Shown: in pieces, positions 51,523 to 61,157 of the stretch
How positions within the stretch are numbered: position 1 is the first letter of the stretch
Layout of the letters: each line of letters opens with the position of its first letter
Assembly: GCA_963793335.1 (NCBI GenBank)
Contig: CAWBZS010000010.1
Location: 122,233 to 186,232 of the forward strand
Direction of reading: 5' to 3'
Length of the DNA: 64,000 nt
DNA from: Sva-07 sp963793335
GTDB lineage: Bacteria; Actinomycetota; Acidimicrobiia; Acidimicrobiales; Ilumatobacteraceae
Made by a program: the position numbers and the translations under genes
The notes under the pieces: model-generated
What the model was told of the DNA's origin: nothing
The model's input: the letters and a program-made list of their open reading frames with translations, nothing else
The model's database searches: none

Positions 51523-52914
51523 GTGCACCAACACGATCGAGCCACCGAGGAGCTGACGGCGGAGATCGGGCGATACTCGCTCGAACGGATGCGGCTCGAC
51601 CCTCCGCCGCTCGACCATCCGCGAAGCCCGAGCGAACTGCGAGCGGCTGCCGGCCGCACGATCACGGCCGACGGGCTGGGTGGGATCGAAGCGCTGCGTG
51701 TGTTCGAAGAGGTGCTCGCACCGGCGTGCATCTCGGTCGATCACCCCCGATTCCTCTCGTTCGTGCCAGCGGCGCCAACCGAGGCGTCGATGCTGTTCGA
51801 CCTGGTGGTCGGCGCGTCGAGTGTCTACGCCGGTTCGTGGCTCGAAGGTGCCGGCGCCATCTACGCAGAGAACGAAGCGCTGCGATGGATTGCCGACCTC
51901 GCGGGCCTCCCCGACGGGGCGGGCGGTGTGTTCGTGAGTGGTGGCACCTCTGGCAATCTCAGCGCCCTGATCGCGGCTCGTTGGCGTTGGAGGCACCGGG
52001 GTGACGCACGCTTCGGCCGCACTCGTGGGGTGATCGTGGCGTCGGCCGGCGCCCACTCGTCGGTGAAGCAGGCCGCCTTGGCGATGGACGCCGACGTGGT
52101 CGCCGTGCCTGCCGACGATCATGGCCGCATGGTTGGCGAGGCCCTGCAGGCAACGGTCGATGCGCTGGCGCCAGCCGACCGGGAGCGGGTGTTCGCTGTG
52201 GTCGCGACGTCGGGCACCACCAATGTCGGTGTCATCGACGACCTCGCCGGGGCCGCCGATGTCGCTGCAGGGTTGGGCACCTGGTTGCACGTCGACGGCG
52301 CCTACGGCGGTGCTGCGCTCGCGGCGCCGAGTGTGCGCCAGCGCTTCGACGGAATCGAGCGCGCCGACAGCTTCATCGTCGACCCGCACAAGTGGCTGTT
52401 CGCCCCGTTCGATTCGTGTGCGTTGCTGTACCGCGATCCATCGGTGGCGCGTGCAGCACACACCCAGCAGGCGGAGTATCTCGACGTGCTCCACGCCGAC
52501 GGCGGCGGCGCGGGTGACGACGAGCCGTGGAACGCCAGCGACTACGCACACCATCTGTCGCGTCGAGCGCGGGGTCTGCCGCTCTGGTTCAGTCTTGCAA
52601 CTCACGGCACCGACGCATACTCGCGGTCGGTCGAGGTCACGTTGGCGACCGCTCGGGCAGCGGCACGTCTCGTCGAGGCCTGCGCGGTCACCGAACTGCT
52701 GCTGGAGCCAGAACTGTCGGTGGTGCTGTTCCGGCGAGTCGGGTGGACTCCTGAGCAGTATCAGGCGTGGAGTGACGCCGAACTCGCTGCCGGCAGATCC
52801 TTCGTGGTGCCCACCAAGTGGCAGGGAGAGACCGTCTTGCGCTTCTGTATCGTCAACCCGCTGACCACCAGCGACGACATCCAGTCGATCCTCGACACGT
52901 TGGGCAGTCCATGA
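51523..52914 (+). CDS. PLP-dependent decarboxylase (aromatic-L-amino-acid/glutamate decarboxylase family)
   Basis: 463 residues. FVSGGTSGNLSALIAAR, VIVASAGAHSSVKQAALAM (His stacking on PLP), LHVDGAYGG and FIVDPHKWLFAPFDSCALLYRD with the Schiff-base Lys define a group II amino acid decarboxylase. HPRFLSFVPA in the N-terminal part is also typical. The amino acid used is not deducible. Stop and the next gene's start overlap (ATGA), so it is coupled to the amidohydrolase. Confidence 0.88.
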   Translation: MHQHDRATEELTAEIGRYSLERMRLDPPPLDHPRSPSELRAAAGRTITADGLGGIEALRVFEEVLAPACISVDHPRFLSFVPAAPTEASMLFDLVVGASSVYAGSWLEGAGAIYAENEALRWIADLAGLPDGAGGVFVSGGTSGNLSALIAARWRWRHRGDARFGRTRGVIVASAGAHSSVKQAALAMDADVVAVPADDHGRMVGEALQATVDALAPADRERVFAVVATSGTTNVGVIDDLAGAADVAAGLGTWLHVDGAYGGAALAAPSVRQRFDGIERADSFIVDPHKWLFAPFDSCALLYRDPSVARAAHTQQAEYLDVLHADGGGAGDDEPWNASDYAHHLSRRARGLPLWFSLATHGTDAYSRSVEVTLATARAAARLVEACAVTELLLEPELSVVLFRRVGWTPEQYQAWSDAELAAGRSFVVPTKWQGETVLRFCIVNPLTTSDDIQSILDTLGSP

Positions 52915-54296
52915 CGACGGATGCCGATTCGCGGCCGAGCACACCGGACGTCGTGATCGCCAATGCACGCTGCGTGGCGACGCTCGACGCCGACCGACGC
53001 GAGATCGACGGAGGATGGGTGGCGATCACCGACGGACTCGTCAGCGCCGTCGGCACCGGTGAGGTGCCCGAGGCCGCGACGGTGCTCGACGCCACCGACT
53101 GTCTCGTCACGCCGGGCCTTGTCAACGCGCACCATCACCTCTTCCAGAACCTGACACGTGCGTTCCCGCCGATGACCGACAAAGCCTTGTTCGGTTGGCT
53201 GCACTCGCTGTACCCGCGCTGGCGAGGGCTCGACACCGACTCGGTGTACGTGTCCGCATGGGTTGGCCTCGCAGAGTTGGCGCTGGCGGGGTGCACCACC
53301 TCCACCGACCACCTCTATCTCCATCCGCACGGGGCAGGCGACTTGTTGACTGCCGAGATCGAGGCGGCCAGCGACATCGGCGTTCGGTTCCATCCGACGC
53401 GAGGTTCGATGTCGCTGTCGGCCAAGGACGGCGGCCTGCCACCCGACGACGTGGTGGCTGACGACGACGAGATTCTCGCTGCGTGTGACGATGCAGTCAC
53501 CCGCCATCACGATCGTTCCTTCGGGGCGATGACCCGGGTGGCGCTCGCGCCGTGTTCGCCGTTCAGCGTCACCGAGGATCTGATGGTCCGCACCGCCGAG
53601 CTTGCCGAACGCCTCGACGTTCGGCTGCACACCCACTTCGCGGAGAACGCCGAAGACGACGAGTTCAGCCTGGCCACGTTCGGGTGCCGACCGATGGAGT
53701 ACCTCGAGCGCACCGGCTGGTGTTCCGATCGCACCTGGGTCGCACATTGCGTGATGCCGAACCATGACGAGATCCATCGTCTCGGTGCCGCCGGTGTCGG
53801 TGTGGCGCACTGCCCGTCGAGCAACATGATCCTGTCGTCGGGAATCGCGCCCATCGTCGACCTCCGCCGTGCCGGTGTGCACGTCGGCCTCGGTGTCGAT
53901 GGGTCGTCCTCGGCCGATGCCGCCTCCCTGTGGCTCGAGGCTCGCCAGGCGATGCTGCTCGCCAAGCTGCGCGATGGCGCGGCGGCGGCGACGGCTCGTG
54001 TGGCGTTGGAGATGGCCACGCTCGGAGGCGCGGGATGCCTCGGACGCCTCGGCGAGATCGGGACGCTCACGGTCGGCGCGGTGGGCGACGTTGCGGTCTG
54101 GCCGCTGATCGGGCCGTCGTTCGCTGGTGCGGTCGCCGACCCGATCGAGGCGTGGTTGCGGTGCGGTCCGGTTGCTGCCCGACACACGGTGGTGCACGGT
54201 CGGGCGGTGGTGAGAGACGGTCGGATCGTGTCCGAACGGCTCCCCGAGATGCTCGCCGAACACGATCTCCTCGCGCGACGCCTCCAAGGGCTCTGA
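52911..54296 (+). CDS. 8-oxoguanine deaminase-like amidohydrolase
   Basis: 461 residues from ATG 52911. Metal and substrate residues of the AtzB/TrzN/8-oxoguanine deaminase group are seen: VTPGLVNAHHHLFQNLTRA, then RLHTHFAEN, WVAHCVMP, VAHCPSSNMIL and GLGVDGSSSADAASLWLEAR. It probably deaminates an oxidised or modified purine in the cytosol. Linkage to a PLP decarboxylase suggests catabolism of a nitrogen compound, but that is inference. Confidence 0.82.
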   Translation: MTTDADSRPSTPDVVIANARCVATLDADRREIDGGWVAITDGLVSAVGTGEVPEAATVLDATDCLVTPGLVNAHHHLFQNLTRAFPPMTDKALFGWLHSLYPRWRGLDTDSVYVSAWVGLAELALAGCTTSTDHLYLHPHGAGDLLTAEIEAASDIGVRFHPTRGSMSLSAKDGGLPPDDVVADDDEILAACDDAVTRHHDRSFGAMTRVALAPCSPFSVTEDLMVRTAELAERLDVRLHTHFAENAEDDEFSLATFGCRPMEYLERTGWCSDRTWVAHCVMPNHDEIHRLGAAGVGVAHCPSSNMILSSGIAPIVDLRRAGVHVGLGVDGSSSADAASLWLEARQAMLLAKLRDGAAAATARVALEMATLGGAGCLGRLGEIGTLTVGAVGDVAVWPLIGPSFAGAVADPIEAWLRCGPVAARHTVVHGRAVVRDGRIVSERLPEMLAEHDLLARRLQGL

Positions 54297-54316
54297 ACAC
54301 GCCAGACTCGGGCATC

Positions 54317-55045
54317 GTGAACGCCGCTCGACGCCCGATGACCGCAGTGTTGGTGTTGCTGTTCCCCCTGCTCGTCGCGTGCGCAGCGTCGTCGCCCCAG
54401 GCAACCTCGTTGGACCTCGACGCGCCGCTTCCGACGATCGGTCTGTCGAGCGATCTCTCCGGGTCCGGTGGTGTCTCCGAAGCGGGCGCCGAGGCGAGCG
54501 ACATCGACGCTGTGGTGATGATCGGCGACTCGATCACCAAGGGCTCCGAGCCGTTGCTCGCCGATGCATTCGACCTGCTCGGCCTCGACGATGTGATCGA
54601 GGCCGAGAACGGCAAGCGGATCGCGTCGTCGTCGAGCGGGAACCCGAGTGGTGTCCTGGTTGCCGCCTCGCTCGCAGAGAGCGGTGACGGAAATCCCGCC
54701 GACGAGGTGTGGGTGGTCGCGCTGGGGACCAACGACATCGGGCAGTACGACTCCGAGGACGAGATCGCCGAGGTGATCGACGAACTCCTCGACCAGGTCC
54801 CCGATGAGGCAGCGCTGGTCTGGGTCGACACGTGGATCGTCCTCCGAGCCGAAGAGAGCGCTGAGGTGAACTCGGCCATCCGTGAGCGGGTGGCGCGGCG
54901 CGGCAACGGTGTGGTCGCCGCGTGGACCGATGTGGCGGGCGACGATGGCGTGCTGTCGACCGATGGCATTCACCCCACCACCGCCGGTGCCGAGGTGTTC
55001 GCGTCCGTCGTCGCCGACGCGGTCCGCACGGTCGTCGACCGCTGA
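54317..55045 (+). CDS. SGNH-hydrolase-like lipoprotein
   Basis: 242 residues from GTG 54317 (ATG 54338 is an alternative). The signal peptide ends in a lipobox-like LLVACA. The SGNH blocks are AVVMIGDSITKGSE (nucleophile Ser), ALGTNDIGQY and STDGIHPTTAG with the Asp-x-x-His pair. It is therefore an exported esterase or acyl-modifying enzyme of unknown substrate. Confidence 0.82.
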   Translation: MNAARRPMTAVLVLLFPLLVACAASSPQATSLDLDAPLPTIGLSSDLSGSGGVSEAGAEASDIDAVVMIGDSITKGSEPLLADAFDLLGLDDVIEAENGKRIASSSSGNPSGVLVAASLAESGDGNPADEVWVVALGTNDIGQYDSEDEIAEVIDELLDQVPDEAALVWVDTWIVLRAEESAEVNSAIRERVARRGNGVVAAWTDVAGDDGVLSTDGIHPTTAGAEVFASVVADAVRTVVDR

Positions 55046-55102
55046 GATCGAGGCCCGACGGTGGGGCCGGGTGGAGCGATCGTCAGTGTCGGAGCAGTCC
55101 GC

Positions 55103-55783
55103 TCAACTGTCCCAGCGGGACTGGCCGAAGCGGTAGCCCACCGAGCGGACGGTCTGGATCAGGTTGGCGTGTTCCTCGCCGAGCTTGGCTCGCAGACGCC
55201 GCACGTGGACGTCGACCGTTCGTGCACCGCCGTAGTACTCGTAGCCCCACACCCGACTGAGGAGCATCTCCCGTGTGAACACCTTGCCGGGGTTCTGGGC
55301 GAGGAACTTGAGCAGCTCGTACTCCATGTAGGTCATGTCGAGCGGCCGTCCGGAGATCGCTGCCTGATACGTCTCGAGGTTCAGCGTGAGCTCGCCGTAC
55401 TCGACCAGTTCGGCACGATGCAGGTCGACGTCCGACACCAGGAGGTGGCGCAGCCGCGCCTCGAGTTCGGCGGGGTGGAACGGTGTCAGACAGAAGTCGT
55501 CGAAGAGTTCGTCTCGATGCTCGAGATCGCCGAGTTGGGTGCCGCCGACCAGGATCATGACGGGGAACGTCCGGTCGCCATGTTTGCGGATGGTGCGCAG
55601 GAACGCCCACGCCCCGTCGGGGTCGGTGGTGATGTCGACGATGGCGCCGGCCCATCCGTCGGCAGGAGTCTCGGTGTCCGATGGTGGGATTGCCTTCCAG
55701 CTGTACCCACCGAGGTCGAGCGTGCGCGCCAGGTCGGGCGAGGCCGGGTCGGGAACCACTGCCAGCATGGATTCTCGACCCAT
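55103..55783 (-). CDS. glnR: GlnR-type nitrogen regulator (atypical OmpR response regulator)
   Basis: 226 residues. The C-terminal DNA-binding domain MTYMEYELLKFLAQNPGKVFTREMLLSRVWGYEYYGG, then TVDVHVRRLRAKLG and VRSVGYRFG, is very close in style to actinobacterial GlnR. The receiver-like domain keeps D50 (AIVDIT) but lacks the N-terminal acidic pair and has T in place of the conserved Lys (CLTPFHP). It is thus an atypical, probably unphosphorylated regulator. It starts two bases after the glnA stop, and GlnR normally controls glnA and glnII. Confidence 0.82.
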   Translation of the reverse strand: MGRESMLAVVPDPASPDLARTLDLGGYSWKAIPPSDTETPADGWAGAIVDITTDPDGAWAFLRTIRKHGDRTFPVMILVGGTQLGDLEHRDELFDDFCLTPFHPAELEARLRHLLVSDVDLHRAELVEYGELTLNLETYQAAISGRPLDMTYMEYELLKFLAQNPGKVFTREMLLSRVWGYEYYGGARTVDVHVRRLRAKLGEEHANLIQTVRSVGYRFGQSRWDS

Positions 55784-55785
55784 GA

Positions 55786-57123
55786 TCAGAGCGTCCCGAG
55801 ATACCGGTCGCGTTCGAACGGCGTCACCTGGGTCTTGTAGCTGCGCCACTCGCTGCGCTTGTTGCGCAGGAACCACTCGAAGATGTGCTCGCCCAGCGCC
55901 TCGTGCACCAGGGAGGAGTTCTCCATCACGACGAGCGCATCGTTGAGCGACTGCGGGAGTTGACGGATGCCGAGCTTGGCGAGCACGTCATCGCCGATTT
56001 CGAACAGGTTGGCGTCGGCCTCGTCGGGCAGTTCGTACCCCTCCCGCACGCCGCGCATGCCCGCTGCCAGCATCAGGCTGAATGCCAGATACGGGTTGGT
56101 CGCCGGATCGGCTGAGCGGTACTCGATGCGTGTGGCGGTTGGATTGCCCCGCTTCGGAATCGGCACCCGGATCAAACCGCTGCGGTTGTTGCGAGCCCAG
56201 CTGATGTGCACGGGGGCTTCGAATCCGGGGACCAGCCGCTTGTAGCTGTTGACGGTCTGGTTGGTGACGGCGGTGATCTCAGCCGCGTGATGCAGCATGC
56301 CGGCCATGAACGCCTTGGCCGTTGGTGACAGGTGGTACGCGTCGTCTGGGTCGTAGAAGGCGTTGTCGTCGCCGCGGAAGAGCGAGAGGTGAACATGCAT
56401 GCCCGAGCCCTGGACCCCTTCGAGCGGCTTGGGCATGAACGTGGCGTGCACATCGTGCTGCGACGCCACCTCGCGCACTGCGAGGCGAAACGTCATCATG
56501 CTGTCGGCCATCGTGAGTGCATCGGTGTGGCGAAGGTCGATCTCCTGTTGGCCGGGCGCATCCTCGTGGAAGCTGTATTCGACGGGGATCCCCAGCGCCT
56601 CCAGGGTGCGGATCGTCTTCTTGCGGAGTTCGCCGGTGACGTCACTCGTGGTGAGATCGAAGTAGCCGCCCTGGTCGATGGGGACCGGCGGCTGTCCGGC
56701 GACGAGCGGCTCGAAGTAGAAGAACTCCACGTCAGGGGCGACGTAGAACGTGAGACCCTCGTCGTGTGCGCGCTGGACGTGGCGACGCAGCACCTGGCGA
56801 GGGTCGCCCTCGAAGGGGGTTCCGTCGAGATGGTGGATGTCGCAGAAGATCCGTGCCTCGGGAACCTTCGAGTCGCCCCACGGCAACAGTTCGAAGGTGT
56901 CGGGGTCGGGCATGGCCAACACGTCGGCTTCCTGCACGCGCGAGAACCCGTCGATCGACGAACCATCGAAGGTCATGCCGTCGTCGAGTGCGTTCTCGAG
57001 TTCGGCGGGGGAGATCGCCAGGCTCTTGAGCGTGCCGAGCACATCGGTGAACCAGAGGCGCACGAGGCGCACCCCGCGCTCTTCGACGCTGCGCAGGACG
57101 TACTCGCGCTGTTGGTCGCGCAT
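55786..57123 (-). CDS. glnA: Glutamine synthetase type I, GlnA2-like
   Basis: 445 residues. ATG 57123 is preferred because AGGAG lies nine bases before it and MRDQQREYVL matches the family start. FDGSSIDGFSRVQEADVLAMPD, VEYSFHEDAPGQQEID, GSGMHVHLSLF, ISWARNNRSGLIRVP and RIEYRSADPATNPYLAF are the GS signatures. The protein lacks the adenylylation tyrosine loop, as in the GlnA2 group, some of which are gamma-glutamylpolyamine synthetases. With GlnII present this copy may not be the main ammonia-assimilating enzyme. Confidence 0.9.
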   Translation of the reverse strand: MRDQQREYVLRSVEERGVRLVRLWFTDVLGTLKSLAISPAELENALDDGMTFDGSSIDGFSRVQEADVLAMPDPDTFELLPWGDSKVPEARIFCDIHHLDGTPFEGDPRQVLRRHVQRAHDEGLTFYVAPDVEFFYFEPLVAGQPPVPIDQGGYFDLTTSDVTGELRKKTIRTLEALGIPVEYSFHEDAPGQQEIDLRHTDALTMADSMMTFRLAVREVASQHDVHATFMPKPLEGVQGSGMHVHLSLFRGDDNAFYDPDDAYHLSPTAKAFMAGMLHHAAEITAVTNQTVNSYKRLVPGFEAPVHISWARNNRSGLIRVPIPKRGNPTATRIEYRSADPATNPYLAFSLMLAAGMRGVREGYELPDEADANLFEIGDDVLAKLGIRQLPQSLNDALVVMENSSLVHEALGEHIFEWFLRNKRSEWRSYKTQVTPFERDRYLGTL

Positions 57124-57165
57124 CTCGGTCATCTCCTGATTCTCTCGTGGTTGTCGCGGAAATGC

Positions 57166-57197
57166 GACAGGACGGGAGCCGCAGCCCCCGTCCTGTC
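57166..57197 (-). terminator. Hairpin between glnII and glnA
   Basis: An 11-pair stem (57166-57176 with 57187-57197) with a ten-base loop follows the glnII stop by about 45 bases on the minus strand. It likely ends or attenuates the glnII transcript before glnA. No T-run follows. Confidence 0.6.
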
Positions 57198-57243
57198 CTC
57201 ACCCGGTGTCTGGTTCAGCGCTTGGGGGCGACGCCCCGCGGCC

Positions 57244-58248
57244 TCACTTCATTGCGCTGCAGACGGTGTCCGTCATCAGGCGGGCAACGACGTACGGGTC
57301 GATGTTGGCGTTCGGGCGGCGGTCCTCGAGGTAGCCCTTGCCGTCGACCGCGACCTGCCACGGGATTCGAATCGAGGCGCCACGGTCGGACACGCCGTAG
57401 CTGAACTCGTCGAAGCGCTGGGTCTCGTGGGCGCCGGTCAGGCGGTCCTCGACGCCGACGCCGTAGTTGGCGATGTGCAGCGCGGCCTTCTCGCCGAGCG
57501 CCTTGCAGCCGGCTTCGATGTACTTGTAGCCGCCCTCTTCGCGCATCTCCTTGGTGGAGAAGTTGGTGTGGGCGCCGGCGCCGTTCCAGTCGCCCTTGGC
57601 GGGCTTGGCGTCGATCGTGACGGCGATGCCGTAGTCCTCACCGATCCGGTAGAGCAACCACCGGGCGATCCACAGCTGGTCTGCCACTTCGAGCAGGCCC
57701 ACCGGGCCGACCTGGAACTCCCACTGACCGGGCATGACCTCGGCGTTGATGCCGGAGATCGAGAGACCAGCGGCGAGGCAGGCTTCGAGGTGATCCTCGA
57801 CCAGCGGACGGCCGTGGATCTCGTCCTCGCCGACGCCGCAGTAGTAGCCGCCCTGGGGCTCTGGATAGCCAGCGGGCGGGAAACCGTAGGGGCGCCCATC
57901 CTTCATCAGGGTGAACTCCTGCTCGATGCCGAACATCGGCTCGTGCTTCTTGTACTTCTTGGCGGTGCGAGCAGCTGCTGCTCGCATGTTGGTCGGGTGG
58001 GGCTTGCCGTTGACGAGCATCACCTCGCACATCACGAGCACGTCATCGCCACCCCGGATCGGGTCCGGGTAGGACGCGACCGGCTTCAGCACGCAGTCGC
58101 TCTTGTCGCCGGTTGCCTGGTTCGTGCTCGAACCGTCGAATCCCCAGATCGGCAGCTCGGCGCCGTCTTCCAGGATCTTCGTCTTCGAGCGCAGCTTCGC
58201 CGTCGGCTCGGTGCCGTCAATCCAGATGTATTCAGCCTTGTAGACCAC
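57244..58248 (-). CDS. glnII: Glutamine synthetase type II (eukaryotic-like)
   Basis: 334 residues from GTG 58248 with GAGG eight bases upstream. VYKAEYIWIDGTEPTAKLRSKTKI, PIWGFDGSSTNQA, MFGIEQEFTLM, PGQWEFQVGP, WNGAGAHTNFSTKEMR and SDRGASIRIPWQV are all GSII hallmarks. It makes glutamine from glutamate and ammonia as a decamer. GSII occurs in actinobacteria and rhizobia beside GSI. A PHO-box-like direct repeat lies about 120 bases upstream. Confidence 0.95.
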   Translation of the reverse strand: MVYKAEYIWIDGTEPTAKLRSKTKILEDGAELPIWGFDGSSTNQATGDKSDCVLKPVASYPDPIRGGDDVLVMCEVMLVNGKPHPTNMRAAAARTAKKYKKHEPMFGIEQEFTLMKDGRPYGFPPAGYPEPQGGYYCGVGEDEIHGRPLVEDHLEACLAAGLSISGINAEVMPGQWEFQVGPVGLLEVADQLWIARWLLYRIGEDYGIAVTIDAKPAKGDWNGAGAHTNFSTKEMREEGGYKYIEAGCKALGEKAALHIANYGVGVEDRLTGAHETQRFDEFSYGVSDRGASIRIPWQVAVDGKGYLEDRRPNANIDPYVVARLMTDTVCSAMK

Positions 58249-58362
58249 TGTTGTCCTCAGTTCGATTCGATGTGTGGGGGCGGGCGACCCGATCGCTTCG
58301 ATCAGGTTCCCGATGGCAGCCGGAATGGTCGCAGCGCCGGATTGCCGAGTCGTTGCCCACTT

Positions 58363-58379
58363 GTGAACGGCGTGTGAAC
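58363..58379 (-). promoter_or_regulatory. PHO-box-like direct repeat upstream of glnII
   Basis: On the minus strand GTTCACACGCCGTTCACA contains two GTTCAC half-sites 11 bases apart, the arrangement bound by PhoP/OmpR-type regulators. In Streptomyces, PhoP competes with GlnR at glnA and glnII promoters. Binding here is inferred. Confidence 0.45.
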
Positions 58380-58387
58380 TGCCATCC

Positions 58388-58430
58388 GTCACGTTTGGTG
58401 TCAGACACCAAACGTGACGCCAAACGTGAC
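58388..58430 (-). repeat. Perfect hairpin plus direct repeat between penicillin acylase and glnII
   Basis: The 15-base arms 58388-58402 and 58404-58418 are exact reverse complements around one base. The unit CAAACGTGAC is then repeated at 58421-58430, so the minus strand has two 12-base direct repeats of GTCACGTTTGGC/T. It begins 14 bases after the penicillin acylase stop, so it may terminate that gene or serve as an operator for glnII. Confidence 0.6.
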
Positions 58431-58444
58431 GCCCGATTGGCGGT

Positions 58445-61025
58445 TCAGGGGCGGACGACGACGGAGGTCGTGAGGTCGGGGTCGGCCTCGATCGCCTCGT
58501 CGGTGAACGCCACCTCTCGCCATCGCTTCTCACTGAAGTCGATCATCTGCGTCTCGAAGAGCTCCGAGGTCCGATCGCCGGTCTGGCCGTACACCAGCAG
58601 CGCCCATGCCTCGACCTCGTCGCCGGTGAAGTCGACCGTCATCACGAAGCTCGTGCCGAAGTTGATTCGGTACCCCTCGCCGCGCAGCGAACTCCCGTCG
58701 ATGACCGGGTCGCCGCGCTCGGGAGCCGGCTCGCTCGACGACGACCGTCCGCTCCAGGTCACGATGTTGGTGACCCCGTCGGATTCGGTGCCGCCGTGGA
58801 TCGGGATGCGAGTCTCGGATCGCTCGTTGAACTGAGCTGCCCCCAGCGTCGTGTCGACCGCAAAGCCCGCTTCGGTGATGGTCTGCTCGGCTCGAGCCAT
58901 CGACAGCAGCAGTGCGGTCGGGTCGGGGTTCGGTGCCGATGGTGTCTCGGTGGGGCGAGCCGGGTCGAAGTCGTCGGCGAACAATGGCCCCGCGGTCTCG
59001 AATGCCGACGGGTCGAAGGGGGCAAGTGTCTCTCGCCAGAGCATCGGGCCGGATCGGTCGAGGTCATAGATGCCGTCCCAGGCTGCGAGCACGCCGCACG
59101 CGGCGGTGAGGTCCACGTCGGCGGCGGGCAGGATGACGGTGCCGTCGAGCGCGAGGATCTCCGGCACCGGCACGACGGGTTGCGAGCGACATGCGGCGAC
59201 CGCAGCTTCACGCAGCAGCACCGCAGCCTGGCCCTCGTTGTCGAAGGCTGCGACGCGTACCTCCTCGGCGTCGAAGAGGTCATCGGGCCCGGCGAGGCCG
59301 GTCGGGTTGTCGGGATCGAGGACGGCGGCGTTCTGGCGGGTGCGCAACGAGAGCGGCGTGCCCTGTTCTCCGAACGCAATCGAGAATGGTCCGGTCAGTG
59401 TCGTCTCGGCGCTCGGCACCCAGAAGCTGTCGTTGGCGTTGAAGACGTTGTCCGTGCGCTCGACCATCGGCATCGCCGAGTACGGCACCAGTCCGGGATC
59501 GCGGGCACCCTCGGCGTCCTCCCATCGGAAGAGGCTGTTCGATCCGTCGAGCAGGATGAAGCCCTGCTCGTAGACGATCTGGGTGAGCAGGTCGACGAAC
59601 AATGCACCGACGAAGGCCTCCTCCGCTGCTGCGCTGAGGTTGGGTGTGGCCGAGGTGTCGGCGTACCAGGCGGTGCCCTCGCTGTCGACGGCAACCGTGT
59701 TGAACAACGGCACGCCCTGGTACTCCTCGTTGAGTTCCTGCAGGTCGGCGATCGACTGCACCTCGGGCATGCGTGCGTACTGCTCGATGAACTCGTTGTT
59801 GTCGATGTTCGCATCCCGGTAGCTGAAGACATTGGTGGCGGTCCAGCCGACGCCGGGGAAGTCGAGGATCGGGCCGTATTCGCTGCGCCACAGCGTGCGC
59901 GTCTCGGTGTCGATCGTGTCGTCGGCCCGCAGGATCTCGATCGTGGTGTCACTCGAGGTCATCGGCACCGACACCCCGTCGACGAGGTAGGACGTCGGCG
60001 AGGCGGGGTCGAGCGTGAGGTTGTAGCCGGTCATCCGGGAGCCGGCCGACACGGTGTGCGTCCACGCCAGCCCGTCGGTGAATCCGATCCCGATGCCTGG
60101 CAAGCCGAGCAGGTTGGCGCCGTAGACGTCGAATTCGCCTGGCACGATGAGGTGCGCTTCGGCGAAACGGAGTTCGCCTTCCCACGGGAAGTGCGGGTTG
60201 GCCAACAAGATGCCACCATCGCCCTCGGCGACCTGATCCCTGCCGATCGCCCAGCCGTTGCTGCCCAACTCGGCGGAGTCACGAAGTTCGAGGTCGGCTG
60301 CGGCGACGGCGTCGAGGTCGATGCCGCCCTCGCCTTGGCGATCGTCGTCGGCACTCGGTTGGGCCCGAAAGCCCGCCACCGTTGGCTCGGGAGGCTGTGC
60401 CGAGCCGATGAAGTCGACGATTGCGCCGCTGCTCGCCAGCAACGCCGTGGATCGCGCGTAGGCGTAGACCTCGGACGCAGTGATCGGCCGCACCCAGTCG
60501 GCGCCGGCACACCAGCCCGTGAGGCGTTCGCCGCCGACGTCGGCGAGCTGGTCGTTCCAGCCTGCGGTGAATGCCTCGAATTGTTCGACCACCTCCTCCG
60601 ATGCGATGGTCTCGAAGTCGGCCGCTGCGATGTCGGCGATACCGATGGCTGCCCAGGCGAAATCGCTGTCGACGTTCTCGCCCTCCAGGCCGGGGCCGAG
60701 GGCGAGCGCGGCGAGTGCTTGTGATCTTCAGAATCTGGTCGATCAACGTGCAGCCGTGGTCCTCGCCGCTCACCCAGCCTTGGCCGTACGCCACGTCTGC
60801 TGCGGTGTCTCCCGTGATGTGCGGCACGCCGTCGGTGGTTCGACGAATGGTGGCCTCGAACGTCGGCGGCACCAACGTGGTCGTCGTGGTCGTGGTCGTG
60901 GTCGTCGAGGTCGTGCTGGTGGTGTCGGCCGAGGTGGGCAGCGGGATGGACTCGGGCCCCTCTCCGGGCGAGCAGGCGGCGAGCAGCGTGGCTCCCACCA
61001 CGATCACCGCCCGAAGAACACGCAC
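58445..61025 (-). CDS. Penicillin acylase-like lipoprotein (Ntn hydrolase), frameshifted as read
   Basis: The first frame from GTG 61025 gives a lipoprotein signal (TLLAACSPG), a Thr-rich linker and the family start VPHITGDTAADVAYGQGWV...LIDQILKITS. It then goes out of frame. The next frame carries ALGPGLEGENVDSDFAWAA and the rest to 58445, including GSNGWAIG with the probable N-terminal nucleophile Ser, ANPHFPWEG, FTDGLAWTHTVS and RTRQNA. Removing one base near 60718 restores about 859 residues. The family cleaves amides such as acyl-homoserine lactones or beta-lactams; substrate unknown. Confidence 0.82.
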
Positions 61026-61157
61026 CGAGCCATAGTGCCAGATCAGTGGGTCTGTTGCGCAGCGGTTGCGACAGCGCGGTGGCGGACGCGGATCGCTCGT
61101 TGCTGATCGGTGGGCAACGCAGGGCCGCCTCGGCCCGGACAGGTAGCCTCAGACACC

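Noticed and set aside
60870..60925. GTGGTCGTC-rich tandem repeat
   Set aside because: It encodes the Thr/Ser-rich linker behind the lipoprotein signal of the penicillin acylase-like protein, a normal low-complexity linker.
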